Source: Cognatishimia sp. WU-CL00825
Lineage (GTDB): Bacteria; Pseudomonadota; Alphaproteobacteria; Rhodobacterales; Rhodobacteraceae
DNA length: 64,000 bases
Direction: 5' to 3'
NCBI RefSeq assembly: GCF_040364665.1
Contig: NZ_BAABWX010000001.1
Coordinates: forward strand, 1,860,001 to 1,924,000
Notes under the pieces: generated by a model
The model's database searches: none
The model's input: the letters and a program-made list of their open reading frames with translations, nothing else
What the model was told of the DNA's origin: nothing
Part shown: positions 44,640 to 53,589 of the stretch, one piece after another
How positions within the stretch are numbered: position 1 is the stretch's first letter
Layout: the number at the start of each line of letters is the position of its first letter
Made by a program: the position numbers and the translations under genes

Positions 44640-45710
44640 ATGAAACTCACGAGACTACTGGCCACTGCGGCCGTCACCATGGGTCTGGCCACTGCGGCCA
44701 TGGCCGAAAAAACCAAGGTTGGTTTTATCTATGTTGGCTCTATCAATGATGGCGGCTGGAACGAACACCATCATCATTCCGCCAAAGAGATGGTTGCCCA
44801 TTTTGGTGATGACGTCGAACTTGTTTTTCAAGAAAATGTTGCAGAAGGCCCAGATGCAGAGCGTGCCATGACACAAATGGCGCTTGGCGGTGCTGACCTG
44901 ATCTTCTCAACCAGCTTTGGTTTTATGGACCCCACGATCAACGTTGCCAAAAAATTCCCAAAGGTGAAATTTGAACATGCAACGGGCTACAAACGCGCAG
45001 AAAACGTTTCAAGCTATTCAGCACGCTTTTACGAAGGCCGCGCAATCCAAGGCACCATCGCTGGCCGCATGACCAAAAGCAACATTATCGGCTATATTGG
45101 GTCCTTTCCAATTCCTGAAGTTATTCGCGGCATCAACTCTGCTTACTTGCATGCCCAAAAAGTAAATCCTGATGTCCAATTCAAAGTGATTTGGATTTCA
45201 GCATGGTTGGACCCAGCCAAAGAAGCTGACGCAGCCAAAGTGCTCATTGAACAGGGTGCAGATGTCGTACTTCAACACACGGATTCAACCGCGCCGTTGG
45301 CAGCAATGAAAGCGGCAGGCAATGTCATCGGTTTTGGTCAGGCCGCAGATATGGCAGAATATGCCCCTCATCCTCGTGTTTCATCAATCATCGATAACTG
45401 GGCACCTTACTACATAGCCCGGACACAAGCCGTCATGGATGGCTCATGGAGCAGCATCGACACCTGGGATGGCATTTCCGCTGGCATGGTTGGTATTGGC
45501 GAAATCTCTAATGCTGTGCCCGAAGAGGTCAAAGCAGAAGCACTTGCTATGATAGATGCGATTTCAGAAGGCACTTATCATCCGTTCACAGGCCCGATTA
45601 ACAAACAAGATGGCTCAATGTGGCTCTCAGAAGGCGAAATTGCTGATGATGGTGCCCTAGCCGGCCTTAATTTTTACGTTGAAGGCATCGAAGGGTCTGT
45701 TCCTAACTAA
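44640..45710 (+). CDS. BMP-family substrate-binding protein (PnrA/BmpA-like)
   Basis: A 356-residue periplasmic binding protein with a signal peptide (MKLTRLLATAAVTMGLATAAMA, cleaved before EKTK). It carries the basic-membrane-protein pattern VGFIYVGSINDGGWNEHHH, ENVAEGPDAERAM, GADLIFSTSFGFMDPT, GYIGSFPIPEVIRGINS and VVLQHTDSTAPL. PnrA-type members bind purine nucleosides, which suits the xdh neighbours; the ligand is not proven. There is no lipobox cysteine, so it is soluble. Placing it last in the transporter operon is unusual but seen elsewhere. Confidence 0.9.
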   Translation: MKLTRLLATAAVTMGLATAAMAEKTKVGFIYVGSINDGGWNEHHHHSAKEMVAHFGDDVELVFQENVAEGPDAERAMTQMALGGADLIFSTSFGFMDPTINVAKKFPKVKFEHATGYKRAENVSSYSARFYEGRAIQGTIAGRMTKSNIIGYIGSFPIPEVIRGINSAYLHAQKVNPDVQFKVIWISAWLDPAKEADAAKVLIEQGADVVLQHTDSTAPLAAMKAAGNVIGFGQAADMAEYAPHPRVSSIIDNWAPYYIARTQAVMDGSWSSIDTWDGISAGMVGIGEISNAVPEEVKAEALAMIDAISEGTYHPFTGPINKQDGSMWLSEGEIADDGALAGLNFYVEGIEGSVPN

Positions 45711-45732
45711 ACCCGCCTAAAACCATTTCAAC

Positions 45733-45762
45733 AAAGGGCCTGCCACCGCGTGGGCCCTTTTT
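45733..45762 (+). terminator. Terminator of the xdh/transporter operon
   Basis: AAAGGGCC (45733-45740) pairs with GGCCCTTT (45753-45760) around a 12-nt loop, and a T run follows. Confidence 0.8.
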
Positions 45763-46014
45763 GCATTGCCCCCAACAATAATAATCCTAGTCCCAACCCG
45801 CAGTCTCAATGCGATTTCCCAACCTACAAATCCAGCCTAAAGCCCTGACCTTCCAAGTTCATCTTTCCAAAAAAACTCAATTCCGAACCCAAACATACCC
45901 ACCGCTGCACCTGTTTTAGGACTCAGGCCCTTTCATCGCCCTTTGTTCACGCCCCATAAAACGTTAACATTTGTTCGCAGACCCAACCAATTGCCCTCAC
46001 CCAAAGGCCCATGA
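45763..46014. other. Gene-free region before the aldo/keto reductase
   Basis: About 250 bp, completing a 304-bp interval after the binding-protein gene. No ORF, hairpin or clear promoter is seen apart from the terminator at 45733. It is pyrimidine-rich. Confidence 0.4.
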
Positions 46015-46962
46015 ATGCAGCCCAGAATAGCTTCCCCTAACGGCACGCCCATCAGCCGGTTTGCCTTTGGCACCATGCAATTTGGCGGCCGCGCGGATGA
46101 CGCCGCAAGTGCCGCCATGTTTGACGCCTGCCGCGCCGCCGGGATCAACCATTTTGACACCGCCCACGTCTACACTGATGGCAACGCCGAAACCCTGCTC
46201 GGCCGCTTTGCTAAACCGCAACGCGACGATCTGGTGATCGCCACCAAAGCCGCCTACCAGGGCGGATCTGGCCGCCAAAACCTACTGAAATCCTTTGATA
46301 TCTCCCGCCAGAGATTAAACCTGGATCAGGTTGATATCCTCTACCTGCATCGATTTGACCCGATGACCCCGCTGGCAGAAACCTATGACACGCTGGCAGA
46401 GCTGAAACACCAGGGCAAAATCCGCCACATCGGTGTCAGCAACCACGCGGCCTGGCAGGTGATGAAATCCATCGCGGTTGCTGCCCAGCGCGATCTGACC
46501 ATCGATATCCTGCAGCCAATGTACAATCTGGTCAAACGCCAAGCCGAGGTCGAACTCTTGCCGATGGCACGGGATCAGGGCCTTCTTGTTGCCCCCTATT
46601 CGCCTTTAGGCGGCGGGCTTTTGACAGGCAAATACAGCCGCCAGACCAAAACGCTGTCTCAGGGCCGCCTGGCTGATGATGCGCGCTATCAAGCCCGCTA
46701 TGGCCAAAAGTGGATGTGGGACACCGCCGAAAACCTATGCCTGCTTGCCGCTCAACACGACATCGCCCCAGCCACGCTGGCCGCCGCCTGGGTTGCCGCC
46801 CACCCACAGGGCCTCAGCCCAATCATTTCCGCCCGCTCCCCACAACAACTCACGGCCTCACTTGCTGCTGTGTCCTTTGACATGTCCCCCCAACTCTACG
46901 CGGAAATAACCGCGCTCAGCCCAACACCCGCGCCCGCAACAGACCGGCTCGAAGAAACATGA
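46015..46962 (+). CDS. Aldo/keto reductase
   Basis: A 315-residue TIM-barrel NAD(P)H-dependent reductase. Features are GTMQFGG, INHFDTAHVYTDGNAETLLG with the catalytic tyrosine and aspartate, KAAYQGG (lysine), LYLHRFDP (histidine) and the C-terminal NADPH site APYSPLGGGLLTGKY with IISARSPQQL. The tetrad D-Y-K-H is intact. The substrate is unknown. The methyltransferase gene overlaps its 3' end by 4 nt, so the two are probably one operon. Confidence 0.88.
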   Translation: MQPRIASPNGTPISRFAFGTMQFGGRADDAASAAMFDACRAAGINHFDTAHVYTDGNAETLLGRFAKPQRDDLVIATKAAYQGGSGRQNLLKSFDISRQRLNLDQVDILYLHRFDPMTPLAETYDTLAELKHQGKIRHIGVSNHAAWQVMKSIAVAAQRDLTIDILQPMYNLVKRQAEVELLPMARDQGLLVAPYSPLGGGLLTGKYSRQTKTLSQGRLADDARYQARYGQKWMWDTAENLCLLAAQHDIAPATLAAAWVAAHPQGLSPIISARSPQQLTASLAAVSFDMSPQLYAEITALSPTPAPATDRLEET

Positions 46963-47654
46963 AACCGCCGCTCAAAGGCACCAGCATTGCCACCCCCAAT
47001 CCAGAGGGGCCGCCACTCCAGCTTTTCGCCCCCTCTGCGGCACGCAACACCCAAGTGATCCAAAGTTTTGTCACACAGAATGCGCCGCAAAGCGGTCGCG
47101 CTTTGGAACTTGCCAGCGGCACGGGCCAGCACATCGCCGCCCTGGCCACGGCCATGCCCCAGATGCAGTGGCACCCCAGCGACATTGACCCTGACCGCCT
47201 TGCCAGCATCGACAGCTATGCCAGCACCGCAAACCAACACACAGCGCGGCAACTTTCAGCCACCAGCCCGGCCTGGGACACAGAGCCACAAAGCTTTGAT
47301 CTGATTTATCTCGCCAATCTGTTGCATCTGATCCGCCAAGACGAGGTGCAAACCCTGTTTGCCCAAACCGCAAAGGCGCTCAAACCGGGCGGCATATTCC
47401 TTATTTACGGCCCCTTCATGCGCGATGGCCAACTCACAAGCTCCGGCGATCAGCGCTTTCACTCCAGCCTGATCGCCCAAGATGCAAATCTGGGCTACAA
47501 AAACGATCAGGACATTCTAGATTGGGCAGCCGCCGCTGGCCTGGCGCATCGCGCCACCCACGGCCTGCCTGCCAACAACCTCGGATTTGTCTTTCACAAA
47601 CCCGCTTTCACAAACCCAAGGCGCTTTGTTCTTGAACAAAATACCCCGGGGTGA
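46959..47654 (+). CDS. DUF938-family SAM-dependent methyltransferase-like protein
   Basis: A 231-residue protein with the DUF938 pattern: FAPSAARNTQVIQSFV, then the SAM-binding ALELASGTGQHIAALATAMP, WHPSDIDPDRL and LIYLANLLHLI. GTGQH gives a canonical motif I. Substrate unknown. The C-terminal seven residues and stop codon lie inside a GTATTT repeat (copy D), so the original C-terminus has been replaced. It overlaps the aldo/keto reductase gene by 4 nt. Confidence 0.85.
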   Translation: MKPPLKGTSIATPNPEGPPLQLFAPSAARNTQVIQSFVTQNAPQSGRALELASGTGQHIAALATAMPQMQWHPSDIDPDRLASIDSYASTANQHTARQLSATSPAWDTEPQSFDLIYLANLLHLIRQDEVQTLFAQTAKALKPGGIFLIYGPFMRDGQLTSSGDQRFHSSLIAQDANLGYKNDQDILDWAAAAGLAHRATHGLPANNLGFVFHKPAFTNPRRFVLEQNTPG

Positions 47655-47695
47655 ACGGGGAAACCAAAGGTTTCACCGAGAGGGGCAGCGCCCCT
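47631..47695 (-). repeat. Dispersed GTATTT hairpin repeat, copy D
   Basis: On the minus strand: GGGGCGCTGCCCC hairpin, GGTGAAACC-TTT-GGTTTCCCC hairpin, CCCCGGGGTATTTTGTTCAAG. It lies between the convergent DUF938 and dimethylglycine-dehydrogenase-like genes, and its tail overlaps the end of the DUF938 coding sequence, including the stop. Confidence 0.78.
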
Positions 47696-47725
47696 CCCCT
47701 TTTTCACCCGGTATTTCTTTCGGAC

Positions 47726-50233
47726 TTATCCATCCACACGAATGGTGGCGTTTTTTGGATCATACGGGCTGTCGCAAGTCACCTCGGCATCCCACAACTG
47801 ATCCAGCATCTTGACCTTCAGCTTGGTGCCAACCTCGGCAAACTCGGGCGCGACATAGCCCATGCCTATCGATTTCTCAAAGGCCACCGAATAGCCCCCG
47901 GATGTCAAACGTCCAACGCGCTGACCTTCCGGCGTATACAGCACCTCACGTCCCCAAGGGTCCGCATCCGCAGGTCCATCAATCAACAGCGTACAGCATT
48001 TCACCCGCACACCGGCCTCCAGCATGGCCTCCTTGCCATAGAACTCTTTGTTCAGATCAATGAAACGTGGCAGATCGGCCTCTTGTGGTGTCGCGTCCCG
48101 GCCCAGTTCGGTGCCAAAAGCGCGATAGGATTTTTCCTGACGCAGCCAGTTCTGTGCCCGCGCCCCCACCAGCTTCATGCCATGCTCCGCCCCGGCGGCC
48201 TCTAGCAAATCAAACAGATAGTTCTGCATTTCAATCGGGTGATGTAATTCCCAACCCAGTTCTCCGGTATAGGCCACCCGGATCGCATGTACCGGGCACA
48301 TGCCCAATTCGATCTGGCGGGCCGACAACCACGGAAACCGCTTGTTGCTCAGCGCAGTTTCCGGATCCGCATCCTTGATGACGGCCTTAAGCACATCGCG
48401 CGACTTCGGCCCTGCAATGGCAAACACGCCCCATTGCGTGGTGACATCCTGAATCTCGACATAGCCAAATTCTGCGGCCTTATCTTCGGCCGCTTTGCGC
48501 AGATAATCGGCGTCATATTCGGTCCAGGCCCCGGCAGAGACCAGATAATAAGAATGCTCTCCGGTGCGCACGATGGTATATTCGGTGCGTGTGGTGCCCG
48601 CAGATGTCAGCGCATAGGTCAGGTTGATCCGGCCAATCTTGGGCAATTTGTTACAAGTGAACCAATCCAAGAACGCTGTTGCGCCCGGTCCTTTGACCAC
48701 ATGTTTGGTAAAGGCGGTGGCATCCACCAGACCAACGCCTTCGCGAATGGCTTTGGCTTCGTCAACCGCATGTTGCCACCACCCACCGCGACGGAAAGAC
48801 CGCGCGTCATGGTCAAAATTGCTTGGCGCGTCCAGTGGTCCAAAATAGTTCGGACGTTCCCAACCATTGACCCAGCCAAATTGTGCCCCACGGGCGGCCT
48901 GACGATCAAACGCAGGCGAGGTGCGCAACGGCCGTGCCGCCGGGCGCTCTTCATCCGGGTGATGCACCACATAGACATGGTCATAGCATTCTTCGTTTTT
49001 GCGCGCGGCAAACTCGGTGGTCATCCAGTTTTGGCTATAGCGTTTCGGATCAAGGCTCGCCATGTCGATCTCGGCTTCGCCATCCACCATCATCTGCGCC
49101 AGATAATAGCCGGTGCCGCCTGCTGCGGTGATGCCAAACGAGAATCCTTCTGCCAGCCACATATTACGCAGACCGGGGGCCGGGCCGACCAATGGGTTGC
49201 CATCAGGCGTGTAGCAAATCGGCCCGTTGAAATCGTCTTTCAGGCCACTTTCTTCGCACGACGGGATGCGGTCGATCATCGCCATATACTGGCTCTCGAT
49301 GCGCTCCAGATCCAGCGGGAACAGGTCCGCGCGGAAACTATCTGGCACGCCATATTCAAAACAGGCAGGCGCGTTCTTTTCATAGACACCCAAAATCCAG
49401 CCGCCGCGTTCTTCGCGCACATAGCTTTGCGCATCCGCGTCGCGCACAACCGGATGCTCTGCCCCGCCCGCTTCGCGGTATTTCACCAGCTCTGGATCGG
49501 TGTCCATGACGATGAATTGATGTTCCACCGGAATGGCTGGCATCTTGATGCCCAGCTTGCGCGCCGTGGTCTGCGCGTGGTTGCCAGAGGCCGTCACGAC
49601 GTGCTCGGCGGTGATCACCACCTGCTCGTCAGAGGGCACAAGATTGCCGCCCTTTTCGATCATCTTGGTGCAGGTCACCTCCCAATGGGAGCCGTTCCAA
49701 TGAAAGCTGTCAGCCTGCATTTTGCGCACAATATCAGCCCCATGCTGGCGCGCGCCCTTGGCCATCGCCTGGGTCACATCAGCCGGGTTAATATAGCCAT
49801 CTGTGTTGTGATACAGCGCACCCTTCAGGTCGTCAGTCTTGATCAATGGCCAACGCGCCTTGATCTCATCCGGGGTCAACCATTCATAAGGCACACCACA
49901 GGTTTCAGCGGTCGAGGCATACAGCATGAACTCGTCCATACGCTCATCGGTCTGCGCCATGCGCAGGTTGCCCACGACTGCAAATCCAGCATTCAACCCG
50001 GTTTCGTCTTCCAGAGTTTTGTAAAAATCGACCGAATATTTGTGAATATGCGTGGTTGCATAGGACATGTTGAACAGCGGCAGCAAACCCGCCGCATGCC
50101 AGGTAGACCCGGCAGTCAATTCGTCACGCTCAATCAGCATGACATCGTCCCAACCTGCTTTCGCCAAATGATAAGCAATCGACGTTCCGATTGCCCCGCC
50201 ACCAACAACCAAGGCTTTGACCTGTGTTTTCAT
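47726..50233 (-). CDS. FAD-dependent dimethylglycine/sarcosine dehydrogenase-like protein with GcvT domain
   Basis: An 835-residue two-module enzyme. The N-terminal DAO-type flavin domain has VVGGGAIGTSIAYHL, IERDELTAGSTWHAAGL (the histidine covalently bound to FAD in dimethylglycine dehydrogenase) and GPICYTPDGNPLVGPAPG. The C-terminal half is an aminomethyltransferase-like GcvT folate-binding domain (FDHDARSFRRGGWW, DATAFTKHVVKGPGA, ELGWELH). It would oxidatively demethylate methylated glycines and pass the one-carbon unit to tetrahydrofolate, typical in osmolyte-using roseobacters. Exact substrate is unproven. Single gene, with a terminator of the upstream gene before it. Confidence 0.9.
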   Translation of the reverse strand: MKTQVKALVVGGGAIGTSIAYHLAKAGWDDVMLIERDELTAGSTWHAAGLLPLFNMSYATTHIHKYSVDFYKTLEDETGLNAGFAVVGNLRMAQTDERMDEFMLYASTAETCGVPYEWLTPDEIKARWPLIKTDDLKGALYHNTDGYINPADVTQAMAKGARQHGADIVRKMQADSFHWNGSHWEVTCTKMIEKGGNLVPSDEQVVITAEHVVTASGNHAQTTARKLGIKMPAIPVEHQFIVMDTDPELVKYREAGGAEHPVVRDADAQSYVREERGGWILGVYEKNAPACFEYGVPDSFRADLFPLDLERIESQYMAMIDRIPSCEESGLKDDFNGPICYTPDGNPLVGPAPGLRNMWLAEGFSFGITAAGGTGYYLAQMMVDGEAEIDMASLDPKRYSQNWMTTEFAARKNEECYDHVYVVHHPDEERPAARPLRTSPAFDRQAARGAQFGWVNGWERPNYFGPLDAPSNFDHDARSFRRGGWWQHAVDEAKAIREGVGLVDATAFTKHVVKGPGATAFLDWFTCNKLPKIGRINLTYALTSAGTTRTEYTIVRTGEHSYYLVSAGAWTEYDADYLRKAAEDKAAEFGYVEIQDVTTQWGVFAIAGPKSRDVLKAVIKDADPETALSNKRFPWLSARQIELGMCPVHAIRVAYTGELGWELHHPIEMQNYLFDLLEAAGAEHGMKLVGARAQNWLRQEKSYRAFGTELGRDATPQEADLPRFIDLNKEFYGKEAMLEAGVRVKCCTLLIDGPADADPWGREVLYTPEGQRVGRLTSGGYSVAFEKSIGMGYVAPEFAEVGTKLKVKMLDQLWDAEVTCDSPYDPKNATIRVDG

Positions 50234-50319
50234 GTCAAACCGACTCCTCTGGAATTTCTTGAAGCCATTTCAACCGATTTTGCCGCCAAACGCCAAACCC
50301 ACCCGACGCCTCATGTCAC

Positions 50320-50353
50320 AAAACCGACCTTACATTCCTGCAAGGTCGGTTTT
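50320..50353. terminator. Terminator after the 50376 hypothetical gene
   Basis: AAAACCGACCTT (50320-50331) and AAGGTCGGTTTT (50342-50353) form a 12-bp stem with T tails on both strands. It lies downstream of the minus-strand gene ending at 50376. Confidence 0.88.
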
Positions 50354-50375
50354 TGGCAAATACCAAGCTCTAAAC

Positions 50376-51461
50376 TCAGTGTTTTTCCGCGGCTGGCACC
50401 GTCACAAGGCAATGTTTGGCATGGCCATTGCTGCTGCAATTCTTAGAGGCAATGCCACCGCGATGGACCTTGGGAAGCGATTTTTCTTCTGCGCCAGCAG
50501 ACGTGATCCCATGCCCCGCATCAGCCTGATGCACAGCCGCGCCAAATCCATGTGCTGACAACCAATCCTCAGGCGTATCAATCAAAACTTCAGCCAGGCC
50601 TTCCGCAATCAGCGGGCTGGGCAACGTCTGCAATTGGTTCAGACTTTGATAGTCGATCTGCGCCAATATCTCCGCGACCTTGGCATCAGAGCCAAGCGCC
50701 CGCACCTTGATCACCAAACCGCCACCCAGGCTGGCAAAGAAGTATTTCACTTCAACATCCCGTCTGTCATGACTGTTGTCGGCCTGCAAAAAATGCACAC
50801 CGTCATATACATCAAAATGCGCCACATCCTGAGCATGCAAAATGCTATACCCGCGCGCGGTTTCCTTCACATTTGTCCAGAAATAGCTCGCCCGTGGCCG
50901 CCCCTCTTTCAGGCGTTCCAGATCGCGGCCTGTTTGCACCACCCAATAAGCTTGCTTTAAGCGTTTCGCCAAAGCCTCGGTTGGTTCGGCAAAATCAACC
51001 TGCACCATGACCGAATGGCGGCCCTTTACGTAAATCGCAATGCTCTGATCCAAGGCTTTACGCATCCCCGCCTCAGGGGTCTGGGTGACGCCGTCTGGCC
51101 AGCCAAAGGCGGCCGCATAATAATCATCCCAATCCAGCCGCTCCCAGCCCATCAGAACCTCTTCTTCCTCATCAGGAGTTGGCAAATAGCTGTTTGCTGG
51201 CACCGCCCGCAGCGCCAACCGCACATCCTTGGCCCGATCAAGCGTCCATGCCTGATCGCTCCCCAGCCCTACCTTGGCCAGCAGATGCCCAAAATAAGAC
51301 CCCTGAGGCTCTGGTTTGTCAGCCGCGTGCATCTCCAACGCATGCGCGCCATCCAACGAAGCAACCTCTACCGAAGACGCCTGCGAATAGCTGCGATAAT
51401 CAAGCGCAAAGAAAACGCCCAGCGCGATCACGCCAAAGACGACAGGAATAAACTTATACAT
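50376..51461 (-). CDS. Unrecognised protein with one N-terminal membrane helix
   Basis: A 361-residue protein I do not recognise. One N-terminal hydrophobic helix (YKFIPVVFGVIALGVFFALDY) anchors it, with the bulk likely periplasmic. The rest is soluble, rich in charged segments (PDEEEEVLMGWERLDWDDYYAAAFGW, DVEVKYFFASLGGGLVIKVRAL). A C-terminal tail from about residue 315 is His/Cys-containing (KNCSSN, KHCLV) and low in complexity, and could be metal-binding or disulphide-linked. A 47-residue ORF lies upstream on the same strand. No function can be offered. Confidence 0.8.
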   Translation of the reverse strand: MYKFIPVVFGVIALGVFFALDYRSYSQASSVEVASLDGAHALEMHAADKPEPQGSYFGHLLAKVGLGSDQAWTLDRAKDVRLALRAVPANSYLPTPDEEEEVLMGWERLDWDDYYAAAFGWPDGVTQTPEAGMRKALDQSIAIYVKGRHSVMVQVDFAEPTEALAKRLKQAYWVVQTGRDLERLKEGRPRASYFWTNVKETARGYSILHAQDVAHFDVYDGVHFLQADNSHDRRDVEVKYFFASLGGGLVIKVRALGSDAKVAEILAQIDYQSLNQLQTLPSPLIAEGLAEVLIDTPEDWLSAHGFGAAVHQADAGHGITSAGAEEKSLPKVHRGGIASKNCSSNGHAKHCLVTVPAAEKH

Positions 51462-51562
51462 AGGTGGCTCCCACGATGGCTCTATTTCGCGCTAACGCTA
51501 CCGTCAGATCACGGCTCGAATTTGCTGGGAATTAGGCTTCTTTGGGTCTTTGTTCTGCTGCG

Positions 51563-51706
51563 CTACTGCGTCAGCACCTCAACCGCCACAGGCTTTGCGG
51601 CGCTTAACTGCACCTCGCCTGCTGGTTTCAATCCATTGTCAGATTGCAAAACCGCCAACCCAACCAAGCCAAGACAGGCAAAAATCACTGGTAACACACG
51701 CTTCAC
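51563..51706 (-). CDS. Small exported or membrane protein, 47 residues
   Basis: A GTG start at 51706 is preceded by GGAGG with 7 nt spacing, a near-perfect Shine-Dalgarno element. The product begins with KRVLP, then an uncharged helix (VIFACLGLVGLAVL, residues about 7-20), and a short polar tail ending VEVLTQ before TAG. This suits a signal peptide or single-pass membrane protein; the IFAC cysteine is not a good lipobox. It is too short for most gene finders. No family recognised. It is upstream of the 50376 gene on the same strand, 101 nt from that gene's ATG. Confidence 0.62.
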   Translation of the reverse strand: MKRVLPVIFACLGLVGLAVLQSDNGLKPAGEVQLSAAKPVAVEVLTQ

Positions 51707-51880
51707 GTTCAAGCCTCCATAGCTGACGTGGTCCAAGCCTCTTGCAAGAACATGCCGAAATTCAGGACCGGATTATGCCAAAACCGTGACGTCACACGGC
51801 TTTAGGCGCCGCAGTTTTCCTTGCCGCACCGCAGCACCTTTTGCTACACCACTCCTACGATGCCCAAAGGAGCTCACATT

Positions 51881-52720
51881 ATGCAGGTTTGTCGCACAGT
51901 TTCAGACTGCCGCGAAAGTCTCGCCAACTATCGCCGCTACGGCGAAATTGTTGGCCTTGTTCCAACAATGGGCTTTCTGCACGCCGGCCACATCGAGCTT
52001 GTGAATAACGCCAAATCTCGCGCTGACCGAGTGGTTGTCACCATCTTTGTGAACCCCACGCAATTTGGCGACGCTAGCGATCTTGACGCCTATCCGCGCG
52101 ACGAAGCGCGTGATCTCGCAATGCTCAAAGACGCAGGCGTCGATCTGGTGCTGATCCCGCAAGTCGCCGAGGTTTATCCCGACGGCGACGAAACCATCGT
52201 AGAAACCACCCGCATGGCCAATATGCTGCACGGGCTGGTGCGCCCGGGACATTTTCGCGGCGTCACCACGGTTGTGGCGCGGCTGTTCAATTTTGTGCAG
52301 CCTGATCTCGCGTGTTTTGGTGAAAAAGATTACCAACAGCTGCAAATCATCAAACGCATGACCCGCGATCTGGGCTTTCCTATCGACATTATCGGCGTGC
52401 CGATCGTCCGCGAACCAGACGGGCTTGCCATGTCTTCGCGCAATGTGCGCCTGAATGCCCAGGACCGCGCCGCCGCATTGGTGATTTCCAAATCCCTTGA
52501 GGCCGCCGAGGCCCTGCCCGAAAAAACCGTTACTTCCCTGCGCGAGATCATCGCGCAAACCATCAACGCCGAACCCCGCGCTACCATTCGCGGGCTAGAT
52601 ATTGTCGAGGCAGAGACCCTGAATGACCTCAGCGGGCCACTGACCTCCCCTGCCGCCATAATGCTTTCAGTCGAATTTGGCGGCGTCCTCTTGCTAGACC
52701 AAAGGGTGATCCATCCATGA
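51881..52720 (+). CDS. panC: Pantothenate synthetase
   Basis: A 279-residue enzyme that condenses pantoate and beta-alanine with ATP. Motifs are [13 protein letters not shown] (the HIGH-like nucleotidyl-transferase motif), [19 protein letters not shown] and SSRNVRL. The open frame begins at 51821, but ATG 51881 with AAAGGAG 8 nt upstream starts the family N-terminus. It overlaps panB by 4 nt, so the two are coupled. Confidence 0.96.
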   Translation: MQVCRTVSDCRESLANYRRYGEIVGLVPTMGFLHAGHIELVNNAKSRADRVVVTIFVNPTQFGDASDLDAYPRDEARDLAMLKDAGVDLVLIPQVAEVYPDGDETIVETTRMANMLHGLVRPGHFRGVTTVVARLFNFVQPDLACFGEKDYQQLQIIKRMTRDLGFPIDIIGVPIVREPDGLAMSSRNVRLNAQDRAAALVISKSLEAAEALPEKTVTSLREIIAQTINAEPRATIRGLDIVEAETLNDLSGPLTSPAAIMLSVEFGGVLLLDQRVIHP

Positions 52721-53526
52721 GCAAACAAGTCCCAATTCGCCGCACAACCGTGCCTCAGATTGCTGCGCGCAAGAATGGCGAACCTATCGTTTCGCTCACC
52801 AGCTATCACGCGCACACCGCTGCAATTGTTGATAAATACGCTGACTTCATCCTTGTAGGTGACAGCCTTGGCATGGTCATGCACGGTATGGAAAGCACCA
52901 TTGGCGTGCCGCTTGACCTGATGATCATGCATGGCAAAGCCGTGGTGCGCGGCACGCAAAAGGCGCTGATTGTTGTGGATATGCCCTTTGGCACCTACGA
53001 AGAAAGCCCGGCCGTGGCCTTTCGCAATGCCGCCAAGATCATGAAAGAAACCGGCTGTGGCGCAGTCAAACTAGAGGGCGGCGCGCGCATGGCGGAAACC
53101 ATCCACTTCCTGGTGGAACGCGGCATTCCCGTGATGGCCCACATCGGCCTGACCCCACAATCCAGCCACGTCATGGGCGGCTTTAAAACCCAAGGCCGTG
53201 ACGAAGCTGGCTGGGACGCCATCATCAACGACGCCAAAGCCGTTGCGCAGGCCGGTGCCTTTTCAGTTGTGGTCGAGGGCGTGGTCGAACCGCTCGCCGC
53301 CAAAATCACCAAAGAATGCCCGATTCCAACCATCGGCATCGGCGCATCTGCCGACTGTGACGGGCAGATTCTCGTGCTTGAAGACATGTTGGGGCTGAAT
53401 GAATGGACGCCTAAATTTGTCAAAGTCTACGGCGACCTCGGCCCCGCCATCGAACGCGCGGTCTCTGAATACGCCGATGATGTCAAATCTCGCGCCTTTC
53501 CAAGCGATGCGGAAACTTATAAATAG
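52717..53526 (+). CDS. panB: 3-methyl-2-oxobutanoate hydroxymethyltransferase
   Basis: A 269-residue TIM-barrel enzyme that transfers a one-carbon unit from methylene-tetrahydrofolate to ketoisovalerate in pantothenate synthesis. Motifs include [22 protein letters not shown] with the metal-binding aspartate, [31 protein letters not shown] and [10 protein letters not shown]. The fit of panC and panB as an overlapping pair is common. It may draw on the valine-pathway precursor, whose ilvC and ilvD are also in the window. Confidence 0.96.
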   Translation: MSKQVPIRRTTVPQIAARKNGEPIVSLTSYHAHTAAIVDKYADFILVGDSLGMVMHGMESTIGVPLDLMIMHGKAVVRGTQKALIVVDMPFGTYEESPAVAFRNAAKIMKETGCGAVKLEGGARMAETIHFLVERGIPVMAHIGLTPQSSHVMGGFKTQGRDEAGWDAIINDAKAVAQAGAFSVVVEGVVEPLAAKITKECPIPTIGIGASADCDGQILVLEDMLGLNEWTPKFVKVYGDLGPAIERAVSEYADDVKSRAFPSDAETYK

Positions 53527-53589
53527 CATCCGACTCAAACCGGGGGCTTTGTATTTCCAAAGCCCCTTCCAAATCACGGATTTTATTAA

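Noticed and set aside
44640..44800. HHHH run in the BMP protein as an engineered tag
   Set aside because: The histidines lie in the conserved NDGGWNEHHHHS region, which in this family normally reads N-D-x-G-W-x-x-x-H, so they are natural.
50234..50375. Glycine-type riboswitch upstream of the dimethylglycine-dehydrogenase-like gene
   Set aside because: Only about 140 nt are available, largely taken by a simple terminator hairpin; no glycine aptamer core is seen.
48287..50446. 719-residue plus-strand open frame opposite the dimethylglycine-dehydrogenase-like gene
   Set aside because: It lies entirely antisense to an intact flavoprotein and runs through a terminator.
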